The translations under genes and the position numbers were made by a program. The notes beneath the pieces are model-generated. The model was not told the DNA's origin. It saw only the letters and a list, made by a program, of their open reading frames with translations, and did not search any database. A stretch of DNA of 64,000 nucleotides from Candidatus Nezhaarchaeota archaeon (lineage in GTDB: Archaea; Thermoproteota; Methanomethylicia; Nezhaarchaeales; WYZ-LMO8), in the NCBI GenBank assembly GCA_029887785.1, contig JARXPG010000002.1:1-64000 (forward strand), in the 5' to 3' direction. Below, piece by piece: positions 54,758 to 63,442 of this stretch; the first letter of the stretch is position 1; every line of letters begins with the position of its first letter.

Positions 54758-56710
54758 CTAATTCTTATTGAAAATCGGGTAATTGGGGTGATCGTGGAGG
54801 AGTAATCTCGAGATTGCCTCATGGAGGTCAGTGCTCGTCAAATTCTCCAATTTAATATGCACGGCCTTCGCAGCTTTAACTAAGTCAACGATGTACCCTG
54901 GCGTAAATGGATCCTCAGAAACGTCTATCACCGCTACACGTGCGCCTAAATCCCTTAATTTCGTGGATAGATCTACGATCTCTTGCTTAATGTCCCCACC
55001 GAGGGGGACGTTAGCCTTACCATCGGTTATTAATACCACAAGAGGGCTTAGTAAAGAGGGACTTTGAGACCTTCTGACTTCAGATTTCACCAGGTTCAAT
55101 GTTGTAAGGAGGGCATGAGGAAGAGGGGTTCTTCCACCTGTTGGCAGGTTGCTTAGAGCTTCTTGTGCAAGATCAATACTGTTTGTGGGTGGGAGCAAGA
55201 CCTCAGCCGTCGTGCCGCGAAAAGCTATGAAGGCAACTTTATCTCTACGCGTATAGGCATCCAGCAACAACTTTAAAGCAGCACCTTTCGCTACTTCCAT
55301 CCTCCTCTTAGCAGCCATGGATCCACTGGCATCAACAACCAAGATTACCAGTGATCCGACTCTGACTCTACGAACTCTCTCACGTAAGTCCTCATCGGTT
55401 ACCTCTAAAGGTCCTCTTTCCTTGGAACTTGCTATTCGTGCTGCTGCAGCTCTTATCGTTGCGTCAATGGCGATGTCAGATGGCTTGCCTTTGGGAACAC
55501 TGCTGTAAATGTACACCCCTCTACCACCACCTATAATCTTCGTTGACATGGACTTGCCACTTCTCTTAGTCGTAACCCTCTGCTCTCCTTCACTTCTAAC
55601 ATCAATGTCGACGTTGAGATCGGCATTAAAGATGAACTCCTTCGTAGGACTATAGGTTTTCTCTAAACTCGAGCTCTCAGAACCCCCTGAAAGAAGCTCC
55701 TCTAGCTTCTGGCGTGGCATGTGAGGGCGTTCGAAGGGCTTCTTTCTCATTCTATGTGGTAGAGCTAGCTCCATAGCCTCTATCACATCATCTTTATTAA
55801 CGTACTCTCGTCCATTAAAGGCGGCAATGGTCTTAGCAGTTCGCGTCACAACTATAGGAGCTCTATTGCTTACTGCAAGCGTTGAACAAACTCTCGCTAC
55901 ATCGTATAAAAGGTCTTCAGGTATTTGAACTCGAGGAAGTATTTTCTGTGCCATCTCTATTCTACTTCTAAGCTTTCTTTGTTCATCTTCGTACTTGGCT
56001 ATAAAGCCTTGAGGATCGGACTCAAACTCTTCCACTCTCTTCACTATTTCAACTTGAAGCGCTGGATCTGTTATGGGCTCAACCTCAACTTGTAGACCAA
56101 ATCTATCCAGCAATTGTGGTCTAAGCTCTCCTTCCTCAGGATTCATTGTTCCTATCAATATAAAACGACTTGGATGCGAAACTGAAACCCCCTCTCTTTC
56201 AACTATGTTCACACCGCTGGCAGCAACATCCAGTAGCACATCTATGAGGTAGTCATCGAGTAAGTTTACCTCATCTATGTAGAGTATTCCCCTGTTCGCT
56301 TCAGCTAAGAGTCCAGGTTCGAGGGCTCTTATCCCCTCTTTCAATGCTCTTCGAATGTCTAGTGTCCCCACGACTCTATCAACGGTAGCGCTTAGCGGTA
56401 AGTTTACTATCTTGACCTTCCGCTTAATCCACTTAAGCTCCTCTCCCCTGACGCGCCGCTCGTAACAGGAATCACACATCTCGAGGACGTCATCAGGATT
56501 ACAGTTAAACGGACATCCCTCAACAACCTTTATCTCCGGAAGGAGATCTGCTAAGGCTCTGACGGCTGTGGACTTTCCAGTTCCCTTTTGTCCACGTATT
56601 AAGACTCCTCCTATTCTTGGATTTATGGCGTTTAGCAAAAGCGCTTTCTTCATCTTATCTTGACCGACTATCGCACTAAAGGGGAAGACTCGCTTTACAT
56701 GGCGGGTCAC
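54758..56710 (-). CDS. ChlI/ChlD-type AAA+ and von Willebrand A fusion, chelatase motor
   Basis: This 650-residue protein joins a ChlI-like AAA+ ATPase (Walker [11 protein letters not shown] about 39-48, Walker [14 protein letters not shown] about 141-153, [20 protein letters not shown]) to a C-terminal vWA domain with the MIDAS motif [13 protein letters not shown] (460-464). Four cysteines in CPFNC and CDSC (66, 70, 79, 82) may bind a metal. It lies 14 bases after cobN and should provide ATP-driven force for cobalt insertion. Similar fusions occur beside cobN in other archaea. Confidence 0.92.
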   Translation of the reverse strand: MTRHVKRVFPFSAIVGQDKMKKALLLNAINPRIGGVLIRGQKGTGKSTAVRALADLLPEIKVVEGCPFNCNPDDVLEMCDSCYERRVRGEELKWIKRKVKIVNLPLSATVDRVVGTLDIRRALKEGIRALEPGLLAEANRGILYIDEVNLLDDYLIDVLLDVAASGVNIVEREGVSVSHPSRFILIGTMNPEEGELRPQLLDRFGLQVEVEPITDPALQVEIVKRVEEFESDPQGFIAKYEDEQRKLRSRIEMAQKILPRVQIPEDLLYDVARVCSTLAVSNRAPIVVTRTAKTIAAFNGREYVNKDDVIEAMELALPHRMRKKPFERPHMPRQKLEELLSGGSESSSLEKTYSPTKEFIFNADLNVDIDVRSEGEQRVTTKRSGKSMSTKIIGGGRGVYIYSSVPKGKPSDIAIDATIRAAAARIASSKERGPLEVTDEDLRERVRRVRVGSLVILVVDASGSMAAKRRMEVAKGAALKLLLDAYTRRDKVAFIAFRGTTAEVLLPPTNSIDLAQEALSNLPTGGRTPLPHALLTTLNLVKSEVRRSQSPSLLSPLVVLITDGKANVPLGGDIKQEIVDLSTKLRDLGARVAVIDVSEDPFTPGYIVDLVKAAKAVHIKLENLTSTDLHEAISRLLLHDHPNYPIFNKN

Positions 56711-56723
56711 GATCTCACGACCA

Positions 56724-59700
56724 TTAACACGTCTCTTCTTCTAAGATCTCTTCGGTCTCCAGGTATTCCCTCTCAAGTCTCTTAATGGTCTCCGCATCGG
56801 CCCTCCAGTATCCGCGCTTTGCAGCTTCAAGTAAGCTCTTAACCACTTTGCGATAAGCAAATATATTCACTTTCTTAACTCTTTGCGACCTCTCCCTATC
56901 GAACACCACATTATTTGCGACCCCTTCCCACATCCAATCTTCTATGCCTCTAAGCGTTGCAGCAAGACCAAGCATGTATTCAACACGATCAGCTATCTTA
57001 GTTGCACCATTATATCCATGCTCCAGCATAGCATCAAGCCACTTAGGATTCATAGTTCTCGTTACAATTCCTCTCTTAATGGCCTCTGAAACATCTTCAA
57101 CTTTAACCACCTCCCTAGTGGAATCAGCAACAAGCACTACTGGTCTCCTTCCACTTCTATCCTCAACGGTCTTTGCTAGACCTCCGAGGAACTCGTAGTA
57201 GTGGTCTAGATCTGTTATTTCATAGTCGATGGCGTCCCTCACCTGGGTTACGAGCTCGATATTTGATGACAAGAAGTTTAAGAGGTCCTTCAACTCTACA
57301 CTTCTCTCCCTCTCTCCGTAAGCGAACTTCATGCTCTCAACGTAAGCATTGACTAAGTCGATCTCACTCTTCCACCTTGAGGTCTCTATTAACGTCGTCA
57401 AACTAGTGGCATACTGACCTTCTGGAGGACCAAATATCCTGAAGTAAGCGCTCTCTCCATAAGTTTCTTTAGCCTTGTTGACGTTAGCCTTCACGTAGTT
57501 CATGTCCTCTGGCTCATCGAGATTCGCCACTATTCTTACAGCTCTATCAAGGAGCTCTACGAGGTTGTAGAATGTGTCCCTAAATATCCCGCATATCGTG
57601 ACCACTACATCTATTCTAGGTCTACCGAGCTCTGAGAGAGGTATTACTTCGAGCTCCCTAATGTACAGGCCTCTCCAAACAGGTTTTACACCTAGAAGGT
57701 GGAATATTGCTGCTAGCGTTTCTCCACCGGTCTTCATGGTCTCAAAGGCCCATAAAACAACGCCAACGGCCTTCGGGTACCTCCCATTCTTCTGGTAGAA
57801 CCTCTTAAGGTATTCTTCAGCTATCTTCTTACCTCTCTCCGCGGCTATTTCAGTTGGCAAGTTCGTAGGATCGAGTTGATACATGTTCCTCCCGGTCGGG
57901 TAAACATCTGGGTTCCTAACAAAGTCCCCACCGGGACCCGGCTCGATGAACTTCCCCTCAAGAGCGTTTAAGATGGCTTCAATTTCGTCGGACACCATCA
58001 CCTTCTCGTAAACTTGCTTAAGGAACTCTAGTGACTTTACAATCTTCTCCTCACTTACTCCGCTTATCTTCGGTATTGATTGGTTTAGGAGGTAGTTCTT
58101 TATGATGTTCTTGACTTCTTCCTCGACTTCGCTTAGGATCTTTCCATAGGTCCTTCCATCCGGAGACACCATATGCGGCTTCTCTAAGACCTCTAAGTAG
58201 TTTAGACCTTGAGACTCTACGATGAGCCTATGTAGGCTGCTAATCTCTCCTCTATCATATCTTGAGACACACGCTAAGTACGCTATAATATCGTCGAAGG
58301 ATGGTTTGTCTCCAAGTACGTGGAGTCCTCTAGGAACTTTTGAGCGCTTAAACTCCCACAACTTATCGTATATCTCCTCAACGCTTTCACCAAGCTCATA
58401 CTTCCTTGCTTTCTCAAGAATCCTCTTAGCTACTTCAGCTGCCTCCTCTTCGCTGTACTGTAAGCGATCGAAGTACTCGGACAATAACTTCTCGATCTCC
58501 TGAAAATCGCCATAAAGGCCACTGTCCATTAGCGGGGGGCTTGCATGATTAATTATGAGGGCATAGCTCCTCCTTTTAGCTATTGAGGACTCTGAGTTGT
58601 TAAGTGCATGGTAAACGTATACGTTTGGAAGATCAGCTATCAACATGTCTGGAAAGCACTCAGACGTTAGGCCAACTTCCTTTCCCGGCAAGAACTCAAG
58701 TGTGCCGTGAGTTCCCAGGTGGATTATGACATCTGCTTTAAACTCCTCTCTAATCCACTTGTAAAAAGCTATGTATTGATGATGAGGAGGAAGGCTCTTG
58801 TCGTGATACACTTTCGTGAGATCCTCGTGGCAACCACGTGATGGTTGAAGCCCTATGAACACGTTTCCAAGAGTTATGCCTGGAACCATTATTAAGTCTC
58901 CATAAGCCATTATGTTACCCGGTGGTGGGCCCCATTCGTCAACCACTTGATGTATAGCGCTTCCTGGCAACTCTTTAAGCCACTCGTTATACTTCTTCAA
59001 GGGAACGTGAGTCACTTCGCCTAGCTTTGGTTGAACCCAGTTTCCAGAGTTGATTATCCCCTTAGATATGAATATGTTCCTTATTTCTTCACCTGAAGGA
59101 GTCATTGTAACGTTGTAGCCCCTATCCTTCAAAGCCTTGATCAATCTGGATAGGCTCTCGAAGACGTTGAGGTAGCTTGCTTTACCTAAATTTTCCTCTC
59201 CAGGTGGATAGTTATATATGACTATGGCTACCCTCTTCTGATTATTCTCCTTTCTCCTCAAGTTAACCCATCTTATCGCTCTCTTCACTAGCTTCTCGAC
59301 ACGATCATCAATTGCTACGTATTCATCAAGCTTTACGTCCCCGACGACCTTCCTCCTAATTGCGTGCGTAACTATTGGTTCAATCCTACCATCAAGTTCC
59401 GGTAAGATGACAGTGGTGACAACCTCTACTGGAGGGAGACCATGCTTTGATTTAAGCCACTCATCATAGGTCTTCGTGAACAAGTATACTCCATGTAGCA
59501 CGGGGACGTTAAGTTTCCGTAGTACCTCCTTAGTCTTACTGTGATCGCCACCTATTGGACCTCCTGCAAACCTAAACCATAAAAGGTCTATCAATAAGTC
59601 GATAATTGGTTTGCCGTTCAAGAACATGAACTTCTCTATTGCTAAGTAGTACCTCAAGTCTGAAGAGAAGACTGGTATAACCCCTAGACCCTTCTCCTCT

Positions 59701-60467
59701 AACTTCCTTACTATCAATTCGACTGCAGGATAGAATTGATCATAATAGTAACCACTGTAAGATAGTAGACCGATTAATGGGCGATCTTTGAAGTTGTAAG
59801 ATTGAAGGTATTGTTGGACATCGATGAAGATCTCGTTAGTTTCGAATTTCTTGATGTACATAGAGGGCATGGCCACTGGTTCGGGTATGGCTACATTAAC
59901 TTTCACTCCACAGTACTCCTTCAATAACAAGAGAAGCATGGCATAGTAACTTTGAAACGTTGGATGTTCACGATATCTCAATAGTAAGCAATAGTTCCTA
60001 GCATCCTTGAACACGCCGAAAGGCAAGATCTTGCCTAACCTCTCAAATCTATCCCGCATCTTCAGTATAGCTCCGTAATCCAGTTTCCTACCCTTGAAAA
60101 ACCGCTTCATTAGAGGCATATTCCTTAAACTCATGAACCTACCAAGGGAGAAGCTTCCAAGTCGTGTGAGACTATTGATTTCTGGAGATCCTCCAACAAG
60201 GACGATAACATTGTTCTTAAGATCCTTAAGAGTCTCACATACCAACTTGCTAACGTGATCTCCCCCCATGACGGTGAGCAAAACAATGTGAGAAGACCTT
60301 AGATCATCAACAAACTTCTGAAGATCAACCTTCCCTTCATTGACTTCAAGGGTGTTATAAAAACGGAAGTCAAGAGCCCCACCAATAACCTCGTTAACCT
60401 TCTTCACAGCTTCTAAGAGACATGGCCTGAGAGAGTAATCGACCATTGTTATCCTGCATACAACCAC
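56724..60467 (-). CDS. cobN: Cobaltochelatase large subunit CobN
   Basis: This 1247-residue protein is normal length for CobN/BchH. Conserved segments are [38 protein letters not shown] (read across its course), [40 protein letters not shown] and [14 protein letters not shown]. It inserts cobalt into the corrin ring together with the ChlID protein. The GTG start is preceded by GAGGTG at five bases. The operator and a TATA box lie just upstream. It may also handle another tetrapyrrole metal step, but cobalt fits the neighbours best. Confidence 0.95.
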   Translation of the reverse strand: MVVCRITMVDYSLRPCLLEAVKKVNEVIGGALDFRFYNTLEVNEGKVDLQKFVDDLRSSHIVLLTVMGGDHVSKLVCETLKDLKNNVIVLVGGSPEINSLTRLGSFSLGRFMSLRNMPLMKRFFKGRKLDYGAILKMRDRFERLGKILPFGVFKDARNYCLLLRYREHPTFQSYYAMLLLLLKEYCGVKVNVAIPEPVAMPSMYIKKFETNEIFIDVQQYLQSYNFKDRPLIGLLSYSGYYYDQFYPAVELIVRKLEEKGLGVIPVFSSDLRYYLAIEKFMFLNGKPIIDLLIDLLWFRFAGGPIGGDHSKTKEVLRKLNVPVLHGVYLFTKTYDEWLKSKHGLPPVEVVTTVILPELDGRIEPIVTHAIRRKVVGDVKLDEYVAIDDRVEKLVKRAIRWVNLRRKENNQKRVAIVIYNYPPGEENLGKASYLNVFESLSRLIKALKDRGYNVTMTPSGEEIRNIFISKGIINSGNWVQPKLGEVTHVPLKKYNEWLKELPGSAIHQVVDEWGPPPGNIMAYGDLIMVPGITLGNVFIGLQPSRGCHEDLTKVYHDKSLPPHHQYIAFYKWIREEFKADVIIHLGTHGTLEFLPGKEVGLTSECFPDMLIADLPNVYVYHALNNSESSIAKRRSYALIINHASPPLMDSGLYGDFQEIEKLLSEYFDRLQYSEEEAAEVAKRILEKARKYELGESVEEIYDKLWEFKRSKVPRGLHVLGDKPSFDDIIAYLACVSRYDRGEISSLHRLIVESQGLNYLEVLEKPHMVSPDGRTYGKILSEVEEEVKNIIKNYLLNQSIPKISGVSEEKIVKSLEFLKQVYEKVMVSDEIEAILNALEGKFIEPGPGGDFVRNPDVYPTGRNMYQLDPTNLPTEIAAERGKKIAEEYLKRFYQKNGRYPKAVGVVLWAFETMKTGGETLAAIFHLLGVKPVWRGLYIRELEVIPLSELGRPRIDVVVTICGIFRDTFYNLVELLDRAVRIVANLDEPEDMNYVKANVNKAKETYGESAYFRIFGPPEGQYATSLTTLIETSRWKSEIDLVNAYVESMKFAYGERERSVELKDLLNFLSSNIELVTQVRDAIDYEITDLDHYYEFLGGLAKTVEDRSGRRPVVLVADSTREVVKVEDVSEAIKRGIVTRTMNPKWLDAMLEHGYNGATKIADRVEYMLGLAATLRGIEDWMWEGVANNVVFDRERSQRVKKVNIFAYRKVVKSLLEAAKRGYWRADAETIKRLEREYLETEEILEEETC

Positions 60468-60481
60468 AGTAACACCTCGCT

Positions 60482-60497
60482 GGATGGATTATCCAAC
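60482..60497. promoter_or_regulatory. Cobalamin-operator candidate, cobN-chlID operon
   Basis: Read on the transcribed strand the site is GTTGGATAATCCATCC, with the 11-base palindrome TGGATAATCCA as its core. The reverse-strand TATA element CTTTATAT (60507-60514) lies 25 bases from the site's promoter-distal end, so transcription would start inside it. The ribosome-binding GAGGTG follows three bases later. Confidence 0.7.
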
Positions 60498-60690
60498 TGA
60501 TTCCCCATATAAAGCTTGCCTACGCCTTTCCCCAAGAGGTTAAGTACCCTTCACATCAATCCTAAGATGAGGTGTCTTCCTCTTTGCTTTACGTCAAGTA
60601 AACTGAACATCATCAATGTCAGCGATTTCGATGTATTCTCCAAAGTCCAGCACCCATGAGCATCACGTTATGAATTAATGGCCTATAATT

Positions 60691-61483
60691 TTATAGAAGT
60701 AGCTTGTCAATTAGCGCTAATAGCACTATCATAATCAATGTTACCACTCCGATTGAAATGTGGCTTCTCGGAATAGATTCGAGCTTAAGGTTAAACAGAT
60801 TGCCTCCCTCGTACCCCCTAGCCATCATAGCTATTCCAACTCTCACAGCTCGATGGTAGGATCTTACAATTAGCATGCCAAAGAGCTCTCCATAAGCTCT
60901 GAGTCTCGTAATGTATCCAACATCTTTTGAATGGCTTCCTCTAGCTTTTTGGGCTCTATACATTCTACTTGCTTCTCTAGAAATTACGAAAAAGAATCGA
61001 AGCGTGAGAAGAGTAGTGTCTAGTAGAGCCGAGGGTACGCGAAACCAAGCTAAAGCTCCTAGCACACTAATTATCGAGGTTGTTGAAATTAGAAGATTTA
61101 GAATAGTAACTGTTGCTAGGCAGCGCGTGAATATTAAGATGGAGAGGAGTAATCCTTCTGAGTAAACTGGAAAGACGATGCTAAAAACTACTGTTGAACC
61201 GTAAGTAAATGAATGAATGATGGTGACTATTGATATTATGTACAGAGGGTAAAGAAGCCGCTTGAAAAAACTGCTTAATTGGGACTTTGAATATTACGGC
61301 AATTAATAGGCATGAGACGAAAACTAAGAGGATTGTTTGCCAATGAGCCATTAGTGAAGTGGCTATTATGGTTGCTATCGTACAAATCAGCTTCACTCTA
61401 GCATCTAGCTTATAGAGCAGACTCTTCGCATTATCATCTCTAAGCTCCAGGCTATGATCCATGAAGTCATATTCTAACTTCAT
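60691..61483 (-). pseudogene. cbiQ: Second CbiQ, split by a frameshift at an A6/T6 run
   Basis: Frame one (61483 to about 61270) gives the N-terminus, LLYKLDARVKLICTIATIIATSLMAHWQ, and ends in nonsense after KQFFQ. Removing one T from the T6 run (A6 on the plus strand at 61265-61270) continues as QFFKRLLYPLYIISIVTII and runs without interruption into LRFFFVISREASRMYRAQKARG and GIAMMARGYEGG, both CbiQ coupling signatures, ending at 60691. The joined protein has the full T-component length. It is either an assembly indel, a true inactivation, or ribosomal frameshifting at the run. No CbiO gene follows. Confidence 0.85.
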
Positions 61484-61589
61484 TCCTCATCCGTCTTAAC
61501 CTAAATTCCCTACCGATGATTAGGAAGGTGAAGAAGCTTATTGTCGTCAATATGCCCACAAGTGGATCTCCACTAAGCCACTCAAACAT
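61467..61589 (-). CDS. 40-residue single-helix membrane protein in the cobalt importer operon
   Basis: ATG 61589 opens a 40-residue frame ending at TGA 61469-61467, overlapping the cbiQ start by 17 bases and three bases after the cbiN stop. The product begins MFEWLSGDPLVGIL, has one helix (TTISFFTFLIIG) and ends with basic REFRLRRMRNEVRI. That is the layout of a small bitopic protein with a cytoplasmic positive tail. GAGGG lies just before the ATG. Its packed position between cbiN and cbiQ suggests a small subunit of the transporter. I do not recognise the family. Confidence 0.65.
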   Translation of the reverse strand: MFEWLSGDPLVGILTTISFFTFLIIGREFRLRRMRNEVRI

Positions 61590-61592
61590 CCC

Positions 61593-61877
61593 TCATCCCT
61601 CACTCTTAGACTTTCCAAAAACCGTGGGCGTTAAGTAGCCAATTATGAAGCCGCTCAGAGCCCCGACAATCGTAAAGGCAATGTACTCACCAACCTCATC
61701 TAGCTCTATTAAGTGTCCATAGCTAAGCCCAAGCCTCTTCGCCTCTTCCTCCATGATGGATATGTAAGCAGTTTCCATGTCTCCACCTACGATGAACAAG
61801 CCAATGTACGTTGAAATCATCATGGTGATTACTATAATTATCATTAGGAAGAGGGAGCATTTAGTGAAGTTATCCAA
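61593..61877 (-). CDS. cbiN: CbiN-like subunit of the cobalt ECF importer
   Basis: This 94-residue protein has two helices with an extracytoplasmic loop. GGDMETAYISIMEE resembles the GADGxA region of CbiN and EYIAFTIVGALSGFIIGYLTPTVFG the second helix (E-x-x-F...GA...GY). It differs from the PDGLE protein of the nickel cluster and is the argument for cobalt here. It overlaps the end of cbiM by eight bases. Confidence 0.75.
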   Translation of the reverse strand: MDNFTKCSLFLMIIIVITMMISTYIGLFIVGGDMETAYISIMEEEAKRLGLSYGHLIELDEVGEYIAFTIVGALSGFIIGYLTPTVFGKSKSEG

Positions 61878-62523
61878 GTCTCTTCACCCCTCTAAGAACT
61901 TCAGGGCGGCTTACTACAATGTATTTAACCATTATCGCTGTGATTATGGACTCCACGATTGCTAGGGGGAGCTGGGTGGGCATGAAGCCTAGCGAAAGCA
62001 GACCCCAATGGTACACGAAGTTCTCTGAATACAGCGAGAGAGCTAGCTGCCCAGCTGTTGTAAGGTAAGTAGCTATATCCCCCATGAACCCCGCAGCTCC
62101 AGCCGAAAGCCAAATCGGAGCCTTAAATCTTCTGAGGGCAACATACACTCCATATCCTATAAAGCCTCCTACAACTCCTAGAGACACGGTGTTAGCACCC
62201 AACGTTGTCAACCCACCGTGGGCCAAGAACATTTGAAAGAACAAAGCTATGAAAGCTAACACCACGCTCTCAAAAGGACCAACAATTATGGCTGAGAGGG
62301 CTACCCCACAAGGATGTGAGCATGATCCTGTAACTGGTACTGGAATGTGCCATACAGATAAGATAAATATCACAACCCCCATGAAGGCCAGCATAGACAT
62401 GTAAGTTGGATCCTCTCTCCTCCTTCTTGCAATCTTCGCTACGCCTACTATCAAAAATGGTATCGCAATGGCAAACCAAACTACTACCCATAATGGAGAA
62501 AGAAGACCATCCATTATATGCAT
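61870..62523 (-). CDS. cbiM: ECF cobalt transporter substrate-binding subunit CbiM
   Basis: This 217-residue membrane protein starts MHIMDGLLSPLW when ATG 62523 is used, which restores the exposed Met-His metal site that CbiM needs. The frame is open to a GTG at 62532, but that would bury the site. Loops VTGSCSHPCGVALSAIIVGP and LAHGGLTTLGANTVSLGVVG correspond to the two other signature regions, with cysteines (SCSHPCG) in place of the more usual residues. It heads the operon cbiM-cbiN-small protein-cbiQ under an operator at 62534-62554. Confidence 0.92.
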   Translation of the reverse strand: MHIMDGLLSPLWVVVWFAIAIPFLIVGVAKIARRRREDPTYMSMLAFMGVVIFILSVWHIPVPVTGSCSHPCGVALSAIIVGPFESVVLAFIALFFQMFLAHGGLTTLGANTVSLGVVGGFIGYGVYVALRRFKAPIWLSAGAAGFMGDIATYLTTAGQLALSLYSENFVYHWGLLSLGFMPTQLPLAIVESIITAIMVKYIVVSRPEVLRGVKRLG

Positions 62524-62533
62524 AGGAATCACT

Positions 62534-62554
62534 GGCTGGATATATTATCCAGCC
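62534..62554. promoter_or_regulatory. Cobalamin-operator candidate, cbiM2 operon
   Basis: This is the most perfect site: arms GGCTGGATA and TATCCAGCC are exactly complementary around TAT. The reverse-strand TATA element (plus strand CATATAAAAC, centred near 62563) puts the transcription start near 62537, inside the site. The cbiM ATG at 62523 follows 11 bases later. Confidence 0.72.
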
Positions 62555-62752
62555 AACTCATATAAAACTTACTATCAACGTAATTACTGTTGGAAAGAGA
62601 TGTCTTAAAGCAAGATGTTGGCTTCTCTGTTTATGAGGTCGTGACCGCACTTAGCCTACGATATTAAGGTTAGATGGTCAACTTACTCAGCCATTTTAAA
62701 GACGAGGTCTAGAGTGAAGTTTAAATTGTTGGTTAGCTTCACTTATCCTTAA

Positions 62753-62773
62753 GGCTGGATGGGTTATCCAACC
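62753..62773. promoter_or_regulatory. Cobalamin-operator candidate, cbiC-cbiD operon
   Basis: GGCTGGAT on the left and TTATCCAACC on the right frame three Gs. The site matches the cbiM site at 17 of 21 positions. TATA-like TTTAAATT at 62720-62727 places transcription start just before it. The cbiC ATG chosen here (62774) directly follows the last operator base. Confidence 0.7.
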
Positions 62774-63442
62774 ATGGATCAACATCACGATCCTGATGAC
62801 ATTCAAGCTTCGAGGGCACTTCTATCCATGAGCATCAATAAGGTTAGAGAACTTATTGGAGATTACTTAAGAAGTTTGCCAGCAAGCCATGCGAGAATCG
62901 TTGAGCGAGTCGTGCATGCTACTGCGGATCCAGAGTTTGCTAAACTAGTAGTTATAAGTAATGGAGCTGTCGAAAGTGGGATCAAAGCCATAAGGGCTGG
63001 TGCAAAGGTCGTGACCGACGTTAAGATGGTTAAAGCCGGGTTGAGAGAAGTGAGGCTTAGAAGGTTTGGAGGAAGAGTTGAGTGCTACGTGGATGATGAA
63101 AGAGCCATTAAGGTAGCTCGAGAAGAAGGAATAACTAGAACTGCAGCAGCAATGCGAGTCGCCGTCGAGATGGGGTTAAACGGAGCGATAGTCCTGATCG
63201 GGATATCTCCCAGTGCAACACTTGAGCTGGTTTCAGCTATTAAGAGAGGAAAAGCAAAGCCAGCTCTGATAGTTGCAACACCAGTTGGTTTCATAGGGGC
63301 TAGAGAGTCTAAAGAGGAGGTCATGAAGCTACCAATCCCCTACATAGTCGTAACAGGTTCAAAGGGTGGTAGCCCCGTAGCTGTAGCAATATTCAATGCG
63401 CTATTAACGTTAGCAGAAGAGGGTATGGAGGGCTTCACTTGA
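62774..63442 (+). CDS. cbiC: Cobalt-precorrin-8 methylmutase CbiC
   Basis: This 222-residue enzyme moves the C11 methyl group to C12 in corrin synthesis. Diagnostic are IVERVVHATADPEFAKLVVIS (with the catalytic His), GAKVVTDVKMVKAGL, TRTAAAMRVAVEM, IVLIGISPSATLEL, ATPVGFIGARESKEEV and VTGSKGGSPVAVAI. ATG 62759 would add five residues but lies inside the operator, so ATG 62774 is preferred. The stop codon overlaps the cbiD start (TTGA). Confidence 0.93.
   Translation: MDQHHDPDDIQASRALLSMSINKVRELIGDYLRSLPASHARIVERVVHATADPEFAKLVVISNGAVESGIKAIRAGAKVVTDVKMVKAGLREVRLRRFGGRVECYVDDERAIKVAREEGITRTAAAMRVAVEMGLNGAIVLIGISPSATLELVSAIKRGKAKPALIVATPVGFIGARESKEEVMKLPIPYIVVTGSKGGSPVAVAIFNALLTLAEEGMEGFT

Noticed and set aside
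60547-60690. Short frame (VLDFGEYIEIADIDD) between cobN promoter and cbiQ
   Set aside because: Under 20 codons, no ribosome-binding site; may be chance.
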